A stretch of DNA of 64,000 nt from Amarobacter sp035326025 (GCA_035326025.1 DAOKYT010000005.1:1-64000); one strand, 5' to 3'. Counted from the stretch's first letter, positions 44,393-52,908 are shown. The notes: generated by a model from the letters alone, not told the origin. Program-made: numbers and translations.

Positions 44393-46564
44393 CTACTGGT
44401 CGACCGGCGCGAAGGTCCGGAGGTAGTTGACCAGGTGCCAGATCTGCTCCTCGGTCAGTCCCGCATCCTTCCAGGCGATCATCGCCGTGCCGGGGAGTCC
44501 ATTGGCGATGAAGTTGTACAGCTGGCCATCGGGATGCTGCGGCACATGCACCGAGAGATCGAGCGGATAGGGGTTCAGGTCGAGGCCCGGCGGCGGGACG
44601 CCCGTCCGGCCGTGGCACGACAGGCAGTTCTGTTCGTACAACGTCCGCCCGGCGGCAAGGGAATTCGCGTCGGGGAACACCGGGTTCACCGGGAGCGAGG
44701 CATCGGGCTCGTGCGCGTGTACAGCAAAGAGGAGGAGCAACCCGAAGGCGAACCCGGACATCGCCAGGCCGTTCGCCGCCCAGCCCGCCTCCTTCCCGAG
44801 ACCACCACGGATCGGGCCACGGAACAGGGCGAACCCGAACCCGGCCAACACGAACACGAGCCCGCCAAACTGGTTCCAGGTGAGCCCCGGCGTGGGCTTT
44901 GCCCATGCGCCCGACGAGACCGCGCCAGCGACAGGCAGCCCCGCGGGCCGGACATCGAAAAATCCACGCACGTCGTCCACGTCGGGGCGGCGTACCTCGA
45001 CCTCCACTCGCCAGCGGCCCTCCAGCGTCATGAACGGCCCCTGCCCGAGGTAGGCACCGTCGCCCGAGCGCGAGAGTGTCAGCGTCGAGGCACCGATCGC
45101 CTCGTCCTCCTGGTAGCGGAAGGTGAGGCGTACGCGGTCGGCCGGAGCCGGGGCGCCCGCGCTATCGAAAAGCTCGACGCGGTAGGTGTTCAGTCCCGTC
45201 TGGTTGGGGTCGATCGCCAGGCGAATCTGCAGCTCCCCGAATGTTGCTTGCTGGTCGAACGGCGTTCGGTCGGGCTCGAGCGTAACCGACCGGGAGGCGG
45301 TGGTCTGCGTCAGTGCCGACGCGGCCAGGAAGACGCCGAGACCAAGGCCCACCTCGGCGACGGCGAAATAGCGAAACCGCCACGGCTCGCCGGGGCTGCC
45401 GGCGGCGAGCCGCGCCCTTCCCCGCCTGGCGTTGTAGGCGGCGACCGCGAGCAACGGCACCACCAGGCACAGCTTCACGAGCAGCGTCACGCCGTAACGC
45501 GTGTCGACGAGCTTGGCTCCCGAGTCGACCTGGATGAAAGCCGCCAGGAAGCCCGTGGCAAGCAGGATGAACACCATGCTCGAAGCCAGCAGCGAAAACC
45601 GCCCCATCAATGCGCGCCAACGGTCCTGGCGACGCCCCACCCGCGCGGAGACGGCGAGTCCGAGCACCGCGCCAATCCATGCCAGCGCAGCCACTCCGTG
45701 GAGAAAATCGAAGCCGCGCGCCCAGGCGCTCCCGGGCACCGCGGCGGCGTGGCTGGTCGCCGTGAATGCCCAGAGGTAGAGAGCCACCGCCCCCAGCAAC
45801 CCGGCCGACACTCCGCGGGAGAGGGCGCCCGCGAATACAACGAGCGCGCCCATGATGAGGACCAGGCCCATCCTGGCGAGCCAGTAACCGCCGCTCTGCG
45901 TTTCGAAGAGGACTTCACCGGCCGGTACACCGCGGTAGGCCTCGCGGATCGTCGCCAGGTTCAGGAGCGTCGCGATGGCGAGGACCGCCACCCCCGCGGC
46001 CGTGGTTCGCGCGAGGGCGCGCCGGGTTCCGCCGGGGGCCTCGGCCCAGAGCAGGGAAATCACCGCGCCGGCCACCACCATCGCCAGCCCGAGGAGCGAG
46101 AGCGCCCGCACGGCTATCCCATCGGCGCGAGGGGTTTCGGCGTTCCCGCTCGAAAGCCCGGCCACCGTGTTCACCACATCCGGCACCGAACCATCGGGAT
46201 TGAGCACGGTGAAGGGGAAGGAGCCCTTGAGCGCGTGCCCATCGACCCGTGAGACGTTGCTCCAGAGCACGTTGTAGATGCCCGGCCCGATGACCGGGAG
46301 TTCGACCTGCATGGTGAGGCCAGATACCCGCGCCGGCGGCGTTTCGACCACCTGGCCGCGAGCATCCAGCACCTGGACGGAGCTCGACCGTGCGTCGATC
46401 GGCTCGGTGAATTGCAGCGTGACCCGGGCGGGGGCGCGCTGAAGGAACGCGTTTGGGCCAGGGTCGGAACTGCGCAGGGCCGCGTGCGCGGATGACGCCT
46501 GTGGCTGAGAGAGCGCGAGCGTGGCGCCCGCGAGGACCAGGAGCAGGGCCGCGAGGAGCCTCAC
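44393..46564 (-). CDS. CopC-CopD-cytochrome c fusion protein
   Basis: A 723-residue membrane protein combining four modules: signal peptide (1-26), CopC copper-binding domain (about 27-122, starting HAALRSSDPGPNA and ending RVDGHALKGSF), CopD membrane domain with about eight helices (150-425), a beta domain of FixH/YtkA type (about 428-540), two helices (565-615) and a C-terminal cytochrome c (about 633-720) with CLSCH at 647-651 and an axial Met in PGTAMIAW. It would bind copper outside the membrane and transfer electrons through haem. It is joined by a four-base overlap to a second CopC gene. Copper delivery to a terminal oxidase or copper tolerance is a reasonable inference. Confidence 0.92.
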   Translation of the reverse strand: MRLLAALLLVLAGATLALSQPQASSAHAALRSSDPGPNAFLQRAPARVTLQFTEPIDARSSSVQVLDARGQVVETPPARVSGLTMQVELPVIGPGIYNVLWSNVSRVDGHALKGSFPFTVLNPDGSVPDVVNTVAGLSSGNAETPRADGIAVRALSLLGLAMVVAGAVISLLWAEAPGGTRRALARTTAAGVAVLAIATLLNLATIREAYRGVPAGEVLFETQSGGYWLARMGLVLIMGALVVFAGALSRGVSAGLLGAVALYLWAFTATSHAAAVPGSAWARGFDFLHGVAALAWIGAVLGLAVSARVGRRQDRWRALMGRFSLLASSMVFILLATGFLAAFIQVDSGAKLVDTRYGVTLLVKLCLVVPLLAVAAYNARRGRARLAAGSPGEPWRFRYFAVAEVGLGLGVFLAASALTQTTASRSVTLEPDRTPFDQQATFGELQIRLAIDPNQTGLNTYRVELFDSAGAPAPADRVRLTFRYQEDEAIGASTLTLSRSGDGAYLGQGPFMTLEGRWRVEVEVRRPDVDDVRGFFDVRPAGLPVAGAVSSGAWAKPTPGLTWNQFGGLVFVLAGFGFALFRGPIRGGLGKEAGWAANGLAMSGFAFGLLLLFAVHAHEPDASLPVNPVFPDANSLAAGRTLYEQNCLSCHGRTGVPPPGLDLNPYPLDLSVHVPQHPDGQLYNFIANGLPGTAMIAWKDAGLTEEQIWHLVNYLRTFAPVDQ

Positions 46565-47142
46565 GGCCGCTTTTGCACCAGGAGGAACGTCCCGCCCGCG
46601 CCCACGACGAGCATGCCCACGCCAACAGCCGCCACCAGGACCCAGGTCACGCCGCCATCGCCGCCGGTGGCATCGAGTGCCGGGGACGGCCCGCCCGCGC
46701 CGCCCACGGCGGGCTCGCCGCCGGCCAGGTCCTCGCGAAGCACCTCCTTGCCGGGGCTGGGGGCCGCGGCAGGGTCGTAGGTAAAGGTGGTCTCGCCGCG
46801 CGCGTCATCGCCGTCCTCGGAGCTCAGTGTCTTCCAGCGCACGGTGTATGTTCCCGGCGCAAGGCCGGTGGGCAGGGGCACGCTGAGGCGAGCGCGGTTC
46901 GCGTTGTCGATAACGGCCGCGACGGACGTCACCTCGTTGCCCCCGGCGTCGATGACGTCGATGTCATTCGCCCCCGGCTGGCGGGCCAGCTCCTGGCTCA
47001 TCTCGAAGATGACCTCGGTGGGGCGTTCGGCGAGCACCGCGCCATCTCCGGGCGTGACCTTCACTGGTTCGGCATGCGCCGCGACGGAAGCCGCCGCGGA
47101 GAAGGCAAGCAGGAACGCGGCCGCCGCCGCCAGGACTCTCAT
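46561..47142 (-). CDS. CopC domain protein with C-terminal anchor
   Basis: A 193-residue protein: signal peptide (1-22), CopC domain (about 23-125, beginning HAEPVKVTPGDGAVLAE with the N-terminal histidine ligand and containing TYTVRWKTLSSEDGDDARGETTF), a Gly/Pro/Ala-rich linker and a C-terminal membrane helix (about 165-188) before QKRP. Thus it is a membrane-tethered copper chaperone on the outer face. The stop overlaps the start of the CopC-CopD-cytochrome fusion by four bases, which places the two in one operon. Confidence 0.88.
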   Translation of the reverse strand: MRVLAAAAAFLLAFSAAASVAAHAEPVKVTPGDGAVLAERPTEVIFEMSQELARQPGANDIDVIDAGGNEVTSVAAVIDNANRARLSVPLPTGLAPGTYTVRWKTLSSEDGDDARGETTFTYDPAAAPSPGKEVLREDLAGGEPAVGGAGGPSPALDATGGDGGVTWVLVAAVGVGMLVVGAGGTFLLVQKRP

Positions 47143-47380
47143 GTCCCCAGTCTAGCCGGGGGGCCGGGTGCGGCAACGCTGCCCCGCCCGCGACCCTTAC
47201 CGGTTCGTAAACCGGCCTCAGTCGCCCGGCGTCACGAGTCCCAGGTAACGGTCGCGGTCAGCGGCGGTGGCAGGCCGGTGTGTCTTCGCGGCATCATCGC
47301 GCCGCGCTGCAATCGGCGCATCCGGCCCGGGCACCGGGCTCGCGGCGACAGGCCGAATCGTGCCTTCCCCGGCGGACCCA

Positions 47381-47386
47381 TATAAT
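47381..47386 (+). promoter_or_regulatory. Consensus -10 box
   Basis: A perfect TATAAT lies 27 bp before the ATG at 47414, with no good -35 at 17 bp. It probably drives the three-gene operon that follows. Confidence 0.5.
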
Positions 47387-47413
47387 CGAACGAGACGCCC
47401 CCAGGAGCCTTGC

Positions 47414-47698
47414 ATGCTATTTTCCGTCCGCCTCGTTTCCCGCCAGCCACACGACATGTCGCCCGAAGCCTGGCAGACGGTGGTCGCCGAGCAGCTCCGC
47501 GCTGTGAAGGCGCAGTTCGACCAGGGGAAGATCCGGACGATCTACCGCGAGACCGGCCTCGGCGTGCTGGCGATTTATGATGCCGCCGACGCCCGCGAAA
47601 TGGACCAGCTCGTCGCGGCCCTCCCGATGGCGCGCTACTTCGCCCAAACGGAAGTCCACGCGCTCTGGGACATGGCGCCAAGCCTCCAGGGGATGTAG
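47414..47698 (+). CDS. Muconolactone isomerase-like protein
   Basis: A 94-residue single-domain alpha/beta-barrel (ferredoxin-like) protein starting MLFSVRLVSRQPHDMSPEAW and ending YFAQTEVHALWDM. Segment QGKIRTIYRETG and DQLVAALPMARYF match the muconolactone delta-isomerase (MIase/CatC) or YciI-like family. In classic CatC, the enzyme moves a double bond in the beta-ketoadipate pathway; no other genes of that pathway are seen. It overlaps nothing, but the flavin reductase starts two bases later. Confidence 0.75.
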   Translation: MLFSVRLVSRQPHDMSPEAWQTVVAEQLRAVKAQFDQGKIRTIYRETGLGVLAIYDAADAREMDQLVAALPMARYFAQTEVHALWDMAPSLQGM

Positions 47699-47700
47699 TC

Positions 47701-48207
47701 ATGGCCGCCGTTTCGCCCGACGACTTCAAGGGGGCGCTTGGCTCCTGGGCCTCGGGCGTGACCGTGGTGACCACCGCGCTCGATAGCCTGGTCTATGGCA
47801 TCACGGTGTCGAGCTTCTCCTCGCTCTCACTCGATCCATTGCTGGTGATGGTGGCGCTCGCCGATAGCAACCACCTGCCGGGAATGATCAAGAGGTCCGG
47901 GCACTTCGCGGTGAGCATTCTTGCCGCCGGCCAGGAGGACGTTTCGGCATATTTCGCCACCTCCGGGCGCGACCCGCGGCCCGCGTTCGATTTCCCGGTA
48001 GTGGCGCGCCCGTGGCACACCGGCAGCCCGATCATCGAGGGTGCCATCGCGCACCTGGACTGCGAGCTGGAACAGGCGATCCAGGGCGGAGACCATACGA
48101 TCGCGATCGGGCGGGTGGTCGGCGCGGCGTTCGACCGCGAACGGGAGCCGCTCGTGTATTTCCGCCGCGCGTACGTCGGCGTTACCGGGGTGCCCCATGG
48201 CGGTTAA
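47701..48207 (+). CDS. Flavin reductase family protein
   Basis: A 168-residue split-barrel flavoprotein. Signature sequence is GSWASGVTVVTTALDSLVYGITVSSFSSLSLDPLLVMVAL near the N-terminus (typical GxVxxxTxxxxGxxxGMTxSSF pattern) and CELEQAIQGGDHTIAIGRV later. Such proteins reduce FMN or FAD with NAD(P)H to supply a partner monooxygenase. The next gene, an ABM-type monooxygenase, overlaps it by 11 bases and is a possible partner, although ABM enzymes usually need no reduced flavin. Confidence 0.88.
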   Translation: MAAVSPDDFKGALGSWASGVTVVTTALDSLVYGITVSSFSSLSLDPLLVMVALADSNHLPGMIKRSGHFAVSILAAGQEDVSAYFATSGRDPRPAFDFPVVARPWHTGSPIIEGAIAHLDCELEQAIQGGDHTIAIGRVVGAAFDREREPLVYFRRAYVGVTGVPHGG

Positions 48208-48508
48208 GGTCATCATCGAGCGCCGGGTACTGCCCGGCCAGGAGCGCCGGGTGCTCGAGCTCCTGCGAGCCCTTCGTATTCGTTGCCTCGACGAACCGGG
48301 GTACATCACCGGCGAGACCCTCCGCGATAGCGAGGATCCGCACAACCTGGTGGTGATCAGCACGTGGTTTGGTTTGGGCGATTGGCGCCGGTGGCACCAC
48401 TCCGACGAACGCAAGGACTTCGAAACCCGAATCCGCCAGCACCTGGCCACGCCCGAGCGCGTCCGCGTGCTCCTGGAGGGGCTCACGGAACACCACTCCG
48501 GGGCCTGA
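48197..48508 (+). CDS. Antibiotic biosynthesis monooxygenase (ABM) domain protein
   Basis: A 103-residue dimeric alpha/beta-barrel protein. The pattern VKVIIERRVLPGQERRVLELLRALRIRCLDEPGYITGETLRD and ISTWFGLGDWRRWHHSDER (about residues 1-70) is typical ABM. Known relatives oxidise quinol-like substrates or degrade haem; the substrate is unknown here. The ATG at 48197 lies inside the end of the flavin reductase gene, indicating translational coupling. Confidence 0.82.
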   Translation: MAVKVIIERRVLPGQERRVLELLRALRIRCLDEPGYITGETLRDSEDPHNLVVISTWFGLGDWRRWHHSDERKDFETRIRQHLATPERVRVLLEGLTEHHSGA

Positions 48509-48538
48509 GCGAATCTGCTCACTCGCTCAGCGGTAACT

Positions 48539-48568
48539 TTGCGCAATTCCGCACAAGCGGGGTAGTAT
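48539..48568 (+). promoter_or_regulatory. Promoter of the Rieske gene
   Basis: TTGCGC (48539-48544) and TAGTAT (48563-48568) with an 18-bp spacer lie 21 bp upstream of the GTG start at 48590. Confidence 0.6.
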
Positions 48569-48589
48569 CCGCTTTCGGGAGGTCTGGCC

Positions 48590-49318
48590 GTGTCACCTGC
48601 GCTCGCATTTCTGGGCATCTCGATCCTCGGTACCTGGGGCCTGGCAAGCATCGGCCTCATCGCCGGTGGGATCATTATGTTGTTTTTCCCCGGCGACCCG
48701 ACGACCGCGTCCGATAACACCCTTGGCGGCATCGTCCTGATCGTCGCCGGCCTCGTCTCCGGTGGCCTCATGCAGGTCGTCGTGGCGCCGCTCCTTGGCC
48801 TCGATGCTCCCGTGCCACTGCGGGCCAAGGACATCAAGGCGCACGGCAAGTTCACCCGCTGGGCGAATGCTGGCCAGGTTCGCGATTATGTCGATGGAAT
48901 GCCGAAGGAAGTCCGTCTCCGCGCCCAGCGCGTCCTCATCCTCCGCCAGGGCGAGCAGATCTACGCGATGAACGCGCTCTGCTCGCACGCTCGCCTGCCG
49001 ATGGGCGGCATGCCTGGCTCGCCGGTGAAGGCCCAACCGCTGCAGGACGGTTGCGTGATGTGCCCGTTCCACGGCGCCCGCTTCGAAGTGGCGACCGGCA
49101 AAGTGGTTCGCCAACCGTTCAGCAGCCAGTTCAATAACGACCATCCCTTCCTCGGCGGGCTGCAGTCGAAGCTGTTCAAGCTGCTGCGGTTCATCCCCAT
49201 GCCCTACCAGGCCTTGCCCGTGCCCAGGTTCGCGCGGCCCAGCATGGAAGCCGAGGACATGCAGACGTATCCCGTGAAGATCGAGGGCGAAGACATCATG
49301 GTGGGGCTCCCCCGCTAA
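48590..49318 (+). CDS. Membrane-anchored Rieske 2Fe-2S protein
   Basis: A 242-residue protein with two N-terminal membrane helices (about 8-33 and 45-70) and a Rieske domain (about 85-230). Cluster ligands are C131 and H133 in CSHARLPMGG and C158 and H161 in CVMCPFHGARFE. Insertion between the two boxes is longer than in ferredoxin-type Rieske proteins. No cytochrome b partner is in the window, so a bc complex is not supported; a stand-alone membrane redox carrier is more likely. The start is GTG at 48590 with GGGAGG upstream. Confidence 0.92.
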   Translation: MSPALAFLGISILGTWGLASIGLIAGGIIMLFFPGDPTTASDNTLGGIVLIVAGLVSGGLMQVVVAPLLGLDAPVPLRAKDIKAHGKFTRWANAGQVRDYVDGMPKEVRLRAQRVLILRQGEQIYAMNALCSHARLPMGGMPGSPVKAQPLQDGCVMCPFHGARFEVATGKVVRQPFSSQFNNDHPFLGGLQSKLFKLLRFIPMPYQALPVPRFARPSMEAEDMQTYPVKIEGEDIMVGLPR

Positions 49319-49351
49319 CCGCTCACCTTCCCCCCGCGCACACCCTCGGGC

Positions 49352-50506
49352 ATGCTACACAGCATGCCCGATTTGCTTTCCTGGCGGCCCAGGTTCCCGA
49401 TCCTGGCGCATAAGACCTACCTCATCAACAACTCGCTCGGTGCCATGCCCGGCTCGGTGCCCGATTCGCTTAAGGAGTACACCACCCTCTGGGCCACCGA
49501 GGGCGTCGTCGCCTGGGACACGTGGCTGCCCGAGATCGCGAACACGGCGGCCATCATCGAAGACATCATCCGCGCGCCTCGCGGGTCGATGACCATGTGC
49601 CAGAACGTCACCAACGCCCTCGCCGGGATCCTCTCGTGCATCGAGTACGATGGGCCGCGCAACGAAATCGTGTCCTGCGCCGGCGAGTTCCCCACCGTCG
49701 AGTACCTGCTGGACGGCCAGCGGCGGCTCGGCGCCCGCCCGATCCGGGTGGGGGACGACCCGCTCGTCTTCCCGGCGAGAGAACTCCTTGAGGCGATTAC
49801 CCCGAGGACGGTCCTCGTCGTACTCTCCCACGTCCTGTTCCGGACCGCCGAGCTCGTCGATGTCCGGCCATTCGTCGAAAAGGCTCATCGCGCCGGCGCG
49901 CTCGTCGTCCTGGACGCCTACCAGTCGATGGGAGCAGTGCCCTTCAACGTGCTCGACCTCGACGTGGATTTCCTCGTCGGCGGGTCGGTCAAGTGGCTCT
50001 GCGGCGGCCCTGGAGCGGGCTACCTCTACGTACACCCCAACATCGTCGACCGGCTGGAGCCAGCTTTCGCCGGCTGGTTTTCCCACGCCCGGCCGTTCGG
50101 GTTCGAGGCTCCGCCGGTCGAGTACGCCCCCGGCGTGGCGCGCTTCACGGGCGGGACGCCGAATATGCCTGCCTACTACCAGGCGCGCGAGGGTTACCGG
50201 ATCATCCGCGAGGTGGGTGTCGCGGCCATCCGCGAGAATGCGCGCCACCAAAGCGCGATCCTCATCGATGGAGCCCTGGAGCGCGGGCTCACCGTGAACA
50301 CCCCGCGCGACTTCGACCGCCGGGGCAACCACGTCACCGTGGACATGCCCGGGGCCCAGCAGGTGAAGGACGAGCTCATCCGGCGCGGGTTCGTGGTGGA
50401 CTACCGTCCGGGCGCGGGTATCCGGATCGCGCCCCACTTCTACAACCGTGACGACGAGTGCGTGGCCATCCTCGACGAGATCGATGCAATCCGGCAGGGC
50501 CGCTAG
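49352..50506 (+). CDS. Class V PLP-dependent aminotransferase / kynureninase-like enzyme
   Basis: A 384-residue fold-type I PLP enzyme; the second ATG at 49364 is an equally good start. The PLP-binding lysine is K214 in VGGSVKWLCGGPGAGYLYV. Other landmarks are TYLINNSLGAMP, CAGEFPTVEYL, LSHVLFRTAELVDV and DAYQSMGAVPFNV, with a C-terminal domain of kynureninase type (FVVDYRPGAGIRIAPHFYN). The whole resembles kynureninase (cleaves 3-hydroxykynurenine/kynurenine), but cysteine-desulfurase-like activities share the fold. No tryptophan-degradation gene is adjacent. Confidence 0.85.
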   Translation: MLHSMPDLLSWRPRFPILAHKTYLINNSLGAMPGSVPDSLKEYTTLWATEGVVAWDTWLPEIANTAAIIEDIIRAPRGSMTMCQNVTNALAGILSCIEYDGPRNEIVSCAGEFPTVEYLLDGQRRLGARPIRVGDDPLVFPARELLEAITPRTVLVVLSHVLFRTAELVDVRPFVEKAHRAGALVVLDAYQSMGAVPFNVLDLDVDFLVGGSVKWLCGGPGAGYLYVHPNIVDRLEPAFAGWFSHARPFGFEAPPVEYAPGVARFTGGTPNMPAYYQAREGYRIIREVGVAAIRENARHQSAILIDGALERGLTVNTPRDFDRRGNHVTVDMPGAQQVKDELIRRGFVVDYRPGAGIRIAPHFYNRDDECVAILDEIDAIRQGR

Positions 50507-50698
50507 CGAGAGGAGACCGGGAAGGCGGCTCAGGCGCCGGCGGTCGGCCGTCGCCGAGCGATACGCCCCATGCCGGCCGTCACCGGGATCGTGCGCCAAC
50601 CATGGTGAATGCCTCCGAGGCCACGGCGAGGCTGGCGCACGCGGCCCCTGGAACGGACATGCGGGACCGGGGCATCTGTTGCGCCTGTGCCAGCATCG

Positions 50699-51562
50699 CT
50701 ATTCGGTGTAGCGGAAGAAGCCGCGTCCTGTCTTACGCCCCAGGTGTCCCAGGCTGACGAGCCTGCGGAGCAGCGTGGGCGCCTTGAACCTGGGCTGACC
50801 GTACTCCTCGAACATGCTCTCCGCGATGAGCTTGAGCGTGTCGAGGCCGATCAGGTCCGCCGTCGCCAGCGGCCCCATGGTGTGGTTCAGCCCCACCTTG
50901 CACGCGTTGTCGATGTCCTCGGCGGTCGCGACGCCGTTATCGAGCATCTCGATGGCATCGAAGATGAACGGCACCAGGAGGCGGTTCGCGATGAAGCCCG
51001 GCGTGTCCTTCACCTGCACCGCCACGCGGCCCAGCTGTTCACAGAACTGCATGGCGTCGCGGAGGGTCTCCTCGGTCGTGCTCGCGGTAGATACGACCTC
51101 CACGAGCTTGAGCGCCCAGGGCGGATTGAAGAAATGCAGTCCGATCACTCGCTCGGGACGGCCGCTCGCGGCCGCCAGGTCGCTCAGGGGGAGCGAACTC
51201 GTGTTGCTGGCGAGCAGTGCATCGCCCCGGCAGACCTCACCAAGCCGCCGGAAGACACCGCTCTTCACGGTGATGTCTTCCACCACCGCCTCGATCACCG
51301 CCTCCATGCGCGCCATGCTCGTGAGGGAGTCGATATCCGAAGCCCCGGAGAGGCGGTGGCAGGCCTCTTCGCACGCCTGTGGCGTGATGCGTCCACGGTC
51401 CGCCTCTCGCTCGAGCCGCCGCCGGATGCCAGCGATGGCGGTTTCCACCCGGGCCTGGTCGACGTCGACGAGGGTCACGTGGAACCCATGGTAGGCCGCC
51501 ACCTGCGCGATCCCGCTCCCCATCAGTCCCGATCCAATCACGCCGACTTTCTCGATGCGCAT
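50699..51562 (-). CDS. 3-hydroxyacyl-CoA (3-hydroxybutyryl-CoA) dehydrogenase
   Basis: A 287-residue NAD-dependent enzyme of fatty-acid or butyrate metabolism. The dinucleotide fold is GVIGSGLMGSGIAQVAAYHGFHVTLVD; the family continues with ASNTSSLPLSDLAAASGRPERVIGLHFFNPPW (catalytic His), VKDTPGFIANRLLVPF and GPLATADLIGLDT. Length and lack of a fused hydratase match HbdH/PaaH. The start is the ATG at 51562. It is divergent from two MaoC-like hotdog genes, which could supply hydration for the same acyl-CoA pathway. Confidence 0.95.
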   Translation of the reverse strand: MRIEKVGVIGSGLMGSGIAQVAAYHGFHVTLVDVDQARVETAIAGIRRRLEREADRGRITPQACEEACHRLSGASDIDSLTSMARMEAVIEAVVEDITVKSGVFRRLGEVCRGDALLASNTSSLPLSDLAAASGRPERVIGLHFFNPPWALKLVEVVSTASTTEETLRDAMQFCEQLGRVAVQVKDTPGFIANRLLVPFIFDAIEMLDNGVATAEDIDNACKVGLNHTMGPLATADLIGLDTLKLIAESMFEEYGQPRFKAPTLLRRLVSLGHLGRKTGRGFFRYTE

Positions 51563-51678
51563 GTGATCTCCCATCCGGTTCGGCTATCCATCCATAGCCC
51601 CCGGGCATTCTACCGGTGGCGCCACCGGGGCGCGACCGCCATACCGATGGTAGACTGCGACCACCAACAGGAGCTGCC

Positions 51679-52140
51679 ATGTCTGTACCAGAACAGAGCC
51701 TCATCACCGACGAACACCGCGCCCAGATTGGCCGGAAGAGCGACCCCGTGAAGGTCGTCATCAAGGAAGAAGACGCGCGCCGCATGCGCGATATCCTGGG
51801 CGACAACGACCCCCGGTACGCCGACGGGACCGGGATCGCGCCCCCGTATGTGATTGCGGGCATGGGCAGCGGCCCACGCCGCGGGATGCCCCAGGTGTTG
51901 CCCGGCGGGCTGCTCACCCAGCAGGAATGGAAGTTCACCCGGCCCTTCAAGATCGGCGAGGAACTGACCGCCATTTCCCAGGTGTTCGACATTCGCGATC
52001 GCCTCGGCGGCCGCTACGGGTACAGCGTCCTTGTCACCGAGGGGACCGAGTACTACGACGCCAGCGGAAACCAGGTCGCCTCGGCGATGATCACCATCAC
52101 CCAGTTCGACCCGAAGACGCAGAGAAAGGGCGACGAATGA
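51679..52140 (+). CDS. FAS1-like dehydratase / MaoC N-terminal hotdog protein
   Basis: A 153-residue single-hotdog protein starting at the ATG at 51679 (CAGGAG upstream). Sequences such as EDARRMRDILGDNDPRYADG, QEWKFTRPFKIGEELTA and YGYSVLVTEGTEYYD match the N-terminal half of bacterial MaoC-type (R)-specific enoyl-CoA hydratases. In such two-subunit hydratases one chain lacks catalytic residues and pairs with a second; the next gene overlaps by four bases and is the expected partner. Confidence 0.85.
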   Translation: MSVPEQSLITDEHRAQIGRKSDPVKVVIKEEDARRMRDILGDNDPRYADGTGIAPPYVIAGMGSGPRRGMPQVLPGGLLTQQEWKFTRPFKIGEELTAISQVFDIRDRLGGRYGYSVLVTEGTEYYDASGNQVASAMITITQFDPKTQRKGDE

Positions 52141-52568
52141 CCCAGCGCTACTACGAAGATGTGAACGTGGGCGACGAGACCGAGCCACTGGAGCGGACGC
52201 CCACCACCGACATGGCGATCGATTTCTTCGGCCGCGACAACCCGACCAACCCGGCCTTCTCCGACATCGAGGCTGGCAAGCGCCTGGGAGTGGGTGGAGC
52301 GCTGGTGCCCGGACTGCTGAAGCTCTCGTGGCTGACGCAATACGTCAGTGACTGGGCCGGTACGGCAGCCGAGATCCGCAACCTCCGCGCCGCCTACCGC
52401 CGCCCCGACGTCGCCGACCGGCCCCTCGTCCTTGCCGGCCGGGTGGTCGACAAGCGCATCGAGGATGGCAAGCCGATCGTCGAGCTCGAGGTTGTCACCC
52501 TCGCCGATGGACAGCCGAGCACGCGGGCCAACGTACAGGTCGAGCTACCAACACGTAGCCAGCAATAG
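52137..52568 (+). CDS. MaoC-like hotdog dehydratase
   Basis: A 143-residue hotdog protein. MaoC elements are YYEDVNVGDETEPLERTPTTDMAIDFFGRDNPTNPAFSD and GALVPGLLKLSWLTQYVSDW (usually GxxVHG...), with LVLAGRVVDKRIEDGKPIVELEV. The usual catalytic histidine of the hydratase motif is not obvious (PTNPAFSD where D-x(4)-H is common), so substrate activity needs both chains or is altered. It overlaps the preceding hotdog gene by four bases, a typical heterodimeric pair. Confidence 0.82.
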   Translation: MTQRYYEDVNVGDETEPLERTPTTDMAIDFFGRDNPTNPAFSDIEAGKRLGVGGALVPGLLKLSWLTQYVSDWAGTAAEIRNLRAAYRRPDVADRPLVLAGRVVDKRIEDGKPIVELEVVTLADGQPSTRANVQVELPTRSQQ

Positions 52569-52762
52569 GCACTTACCCAACAGAGGCTGCTTCCTCAACT
52601 GGAAGGAGTTGCTGGTGCAATCGCTGAGCCCGCGACACCCCGGGGAGATATCCCATGCCCGCTGCAGCCGCTCCCGGCGTCATCTCCCGGCGTCATGGTG
52701 GAGGGAGCGGGGCCCCCGCGGGTGCGGAAAGCCCAGGCTTTGAGAACCGAAGGCTGGTTACC

Positions 52763-52791
52763 TTGCCCGGGAGGCGCGCGGCAACTACGAT
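52763..52791 (+). promoter_or_regulatory. Promoter of tRNA-Asp
   Basis: TTGCCC (52763-52768) and TACGAT (52786-52791) with a 17-bp spacer end 12 bp before the tRNA-Asp gene. Confidence 0.6.
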
Positions 52792-52803
52792 GAACGAGTT
52801 AGG

Positions 52804-52880
52804 GGCCCCGTGGTGTAGCGGCCTAACATGCCACCCTGTCAAGGTGGAGATCGGCGGTTCGAATCCGCTCGGGGTCGCCA
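52804..52880 (+). tRNA. tRNA-Asp (GTC)
   Basis: A complete 77-nt cloverleaf with encoded CCA: acceptor GGCCCCG/CGGGGTC (one G-T), anticodon stem CCACC/GGTGG with loop CTGTCAA (anticodon GTC), T-stem GGCGG/CCGCT with TTCGAAT loop. It is followed by a GC-rich palindrome at 52891-52908. Confidence 0.97.
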
Positions 52881-52890
52881 GCTCTTTCGT

Positions 52891-52908
52891 GCCGCCCGGC
52901 CGGGCGGC
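52891..52908 (+). terminator. GC palindrome after tRNA-Asp
   Basis: An 18-bp perfect palindrome (gccgccc-ggcc-gggcggc) eleven bases after the tRNA, preceded by ctcttt but without a downstream T-run; a weak terminator or processing hairpin. Confidence 0.45.

Noticed and set aside
44435..46252. Long plus-strand frame opposite the CopC-CopD-cytochrome gene
   Set aside because: Antisense shadow; composition is His/Arg/Gln-rich as expected from antisense GC-rich DNA.
47218..47415. Minus-strand frame ending HRPATAADRDRYLGLVTPGD upstream of the CopC gene
   Set aside because: The C-terminus looks protein-like, but the start would overlap the start of the isomerase-like gene on the other strand and no ribosome-binding site is visible.
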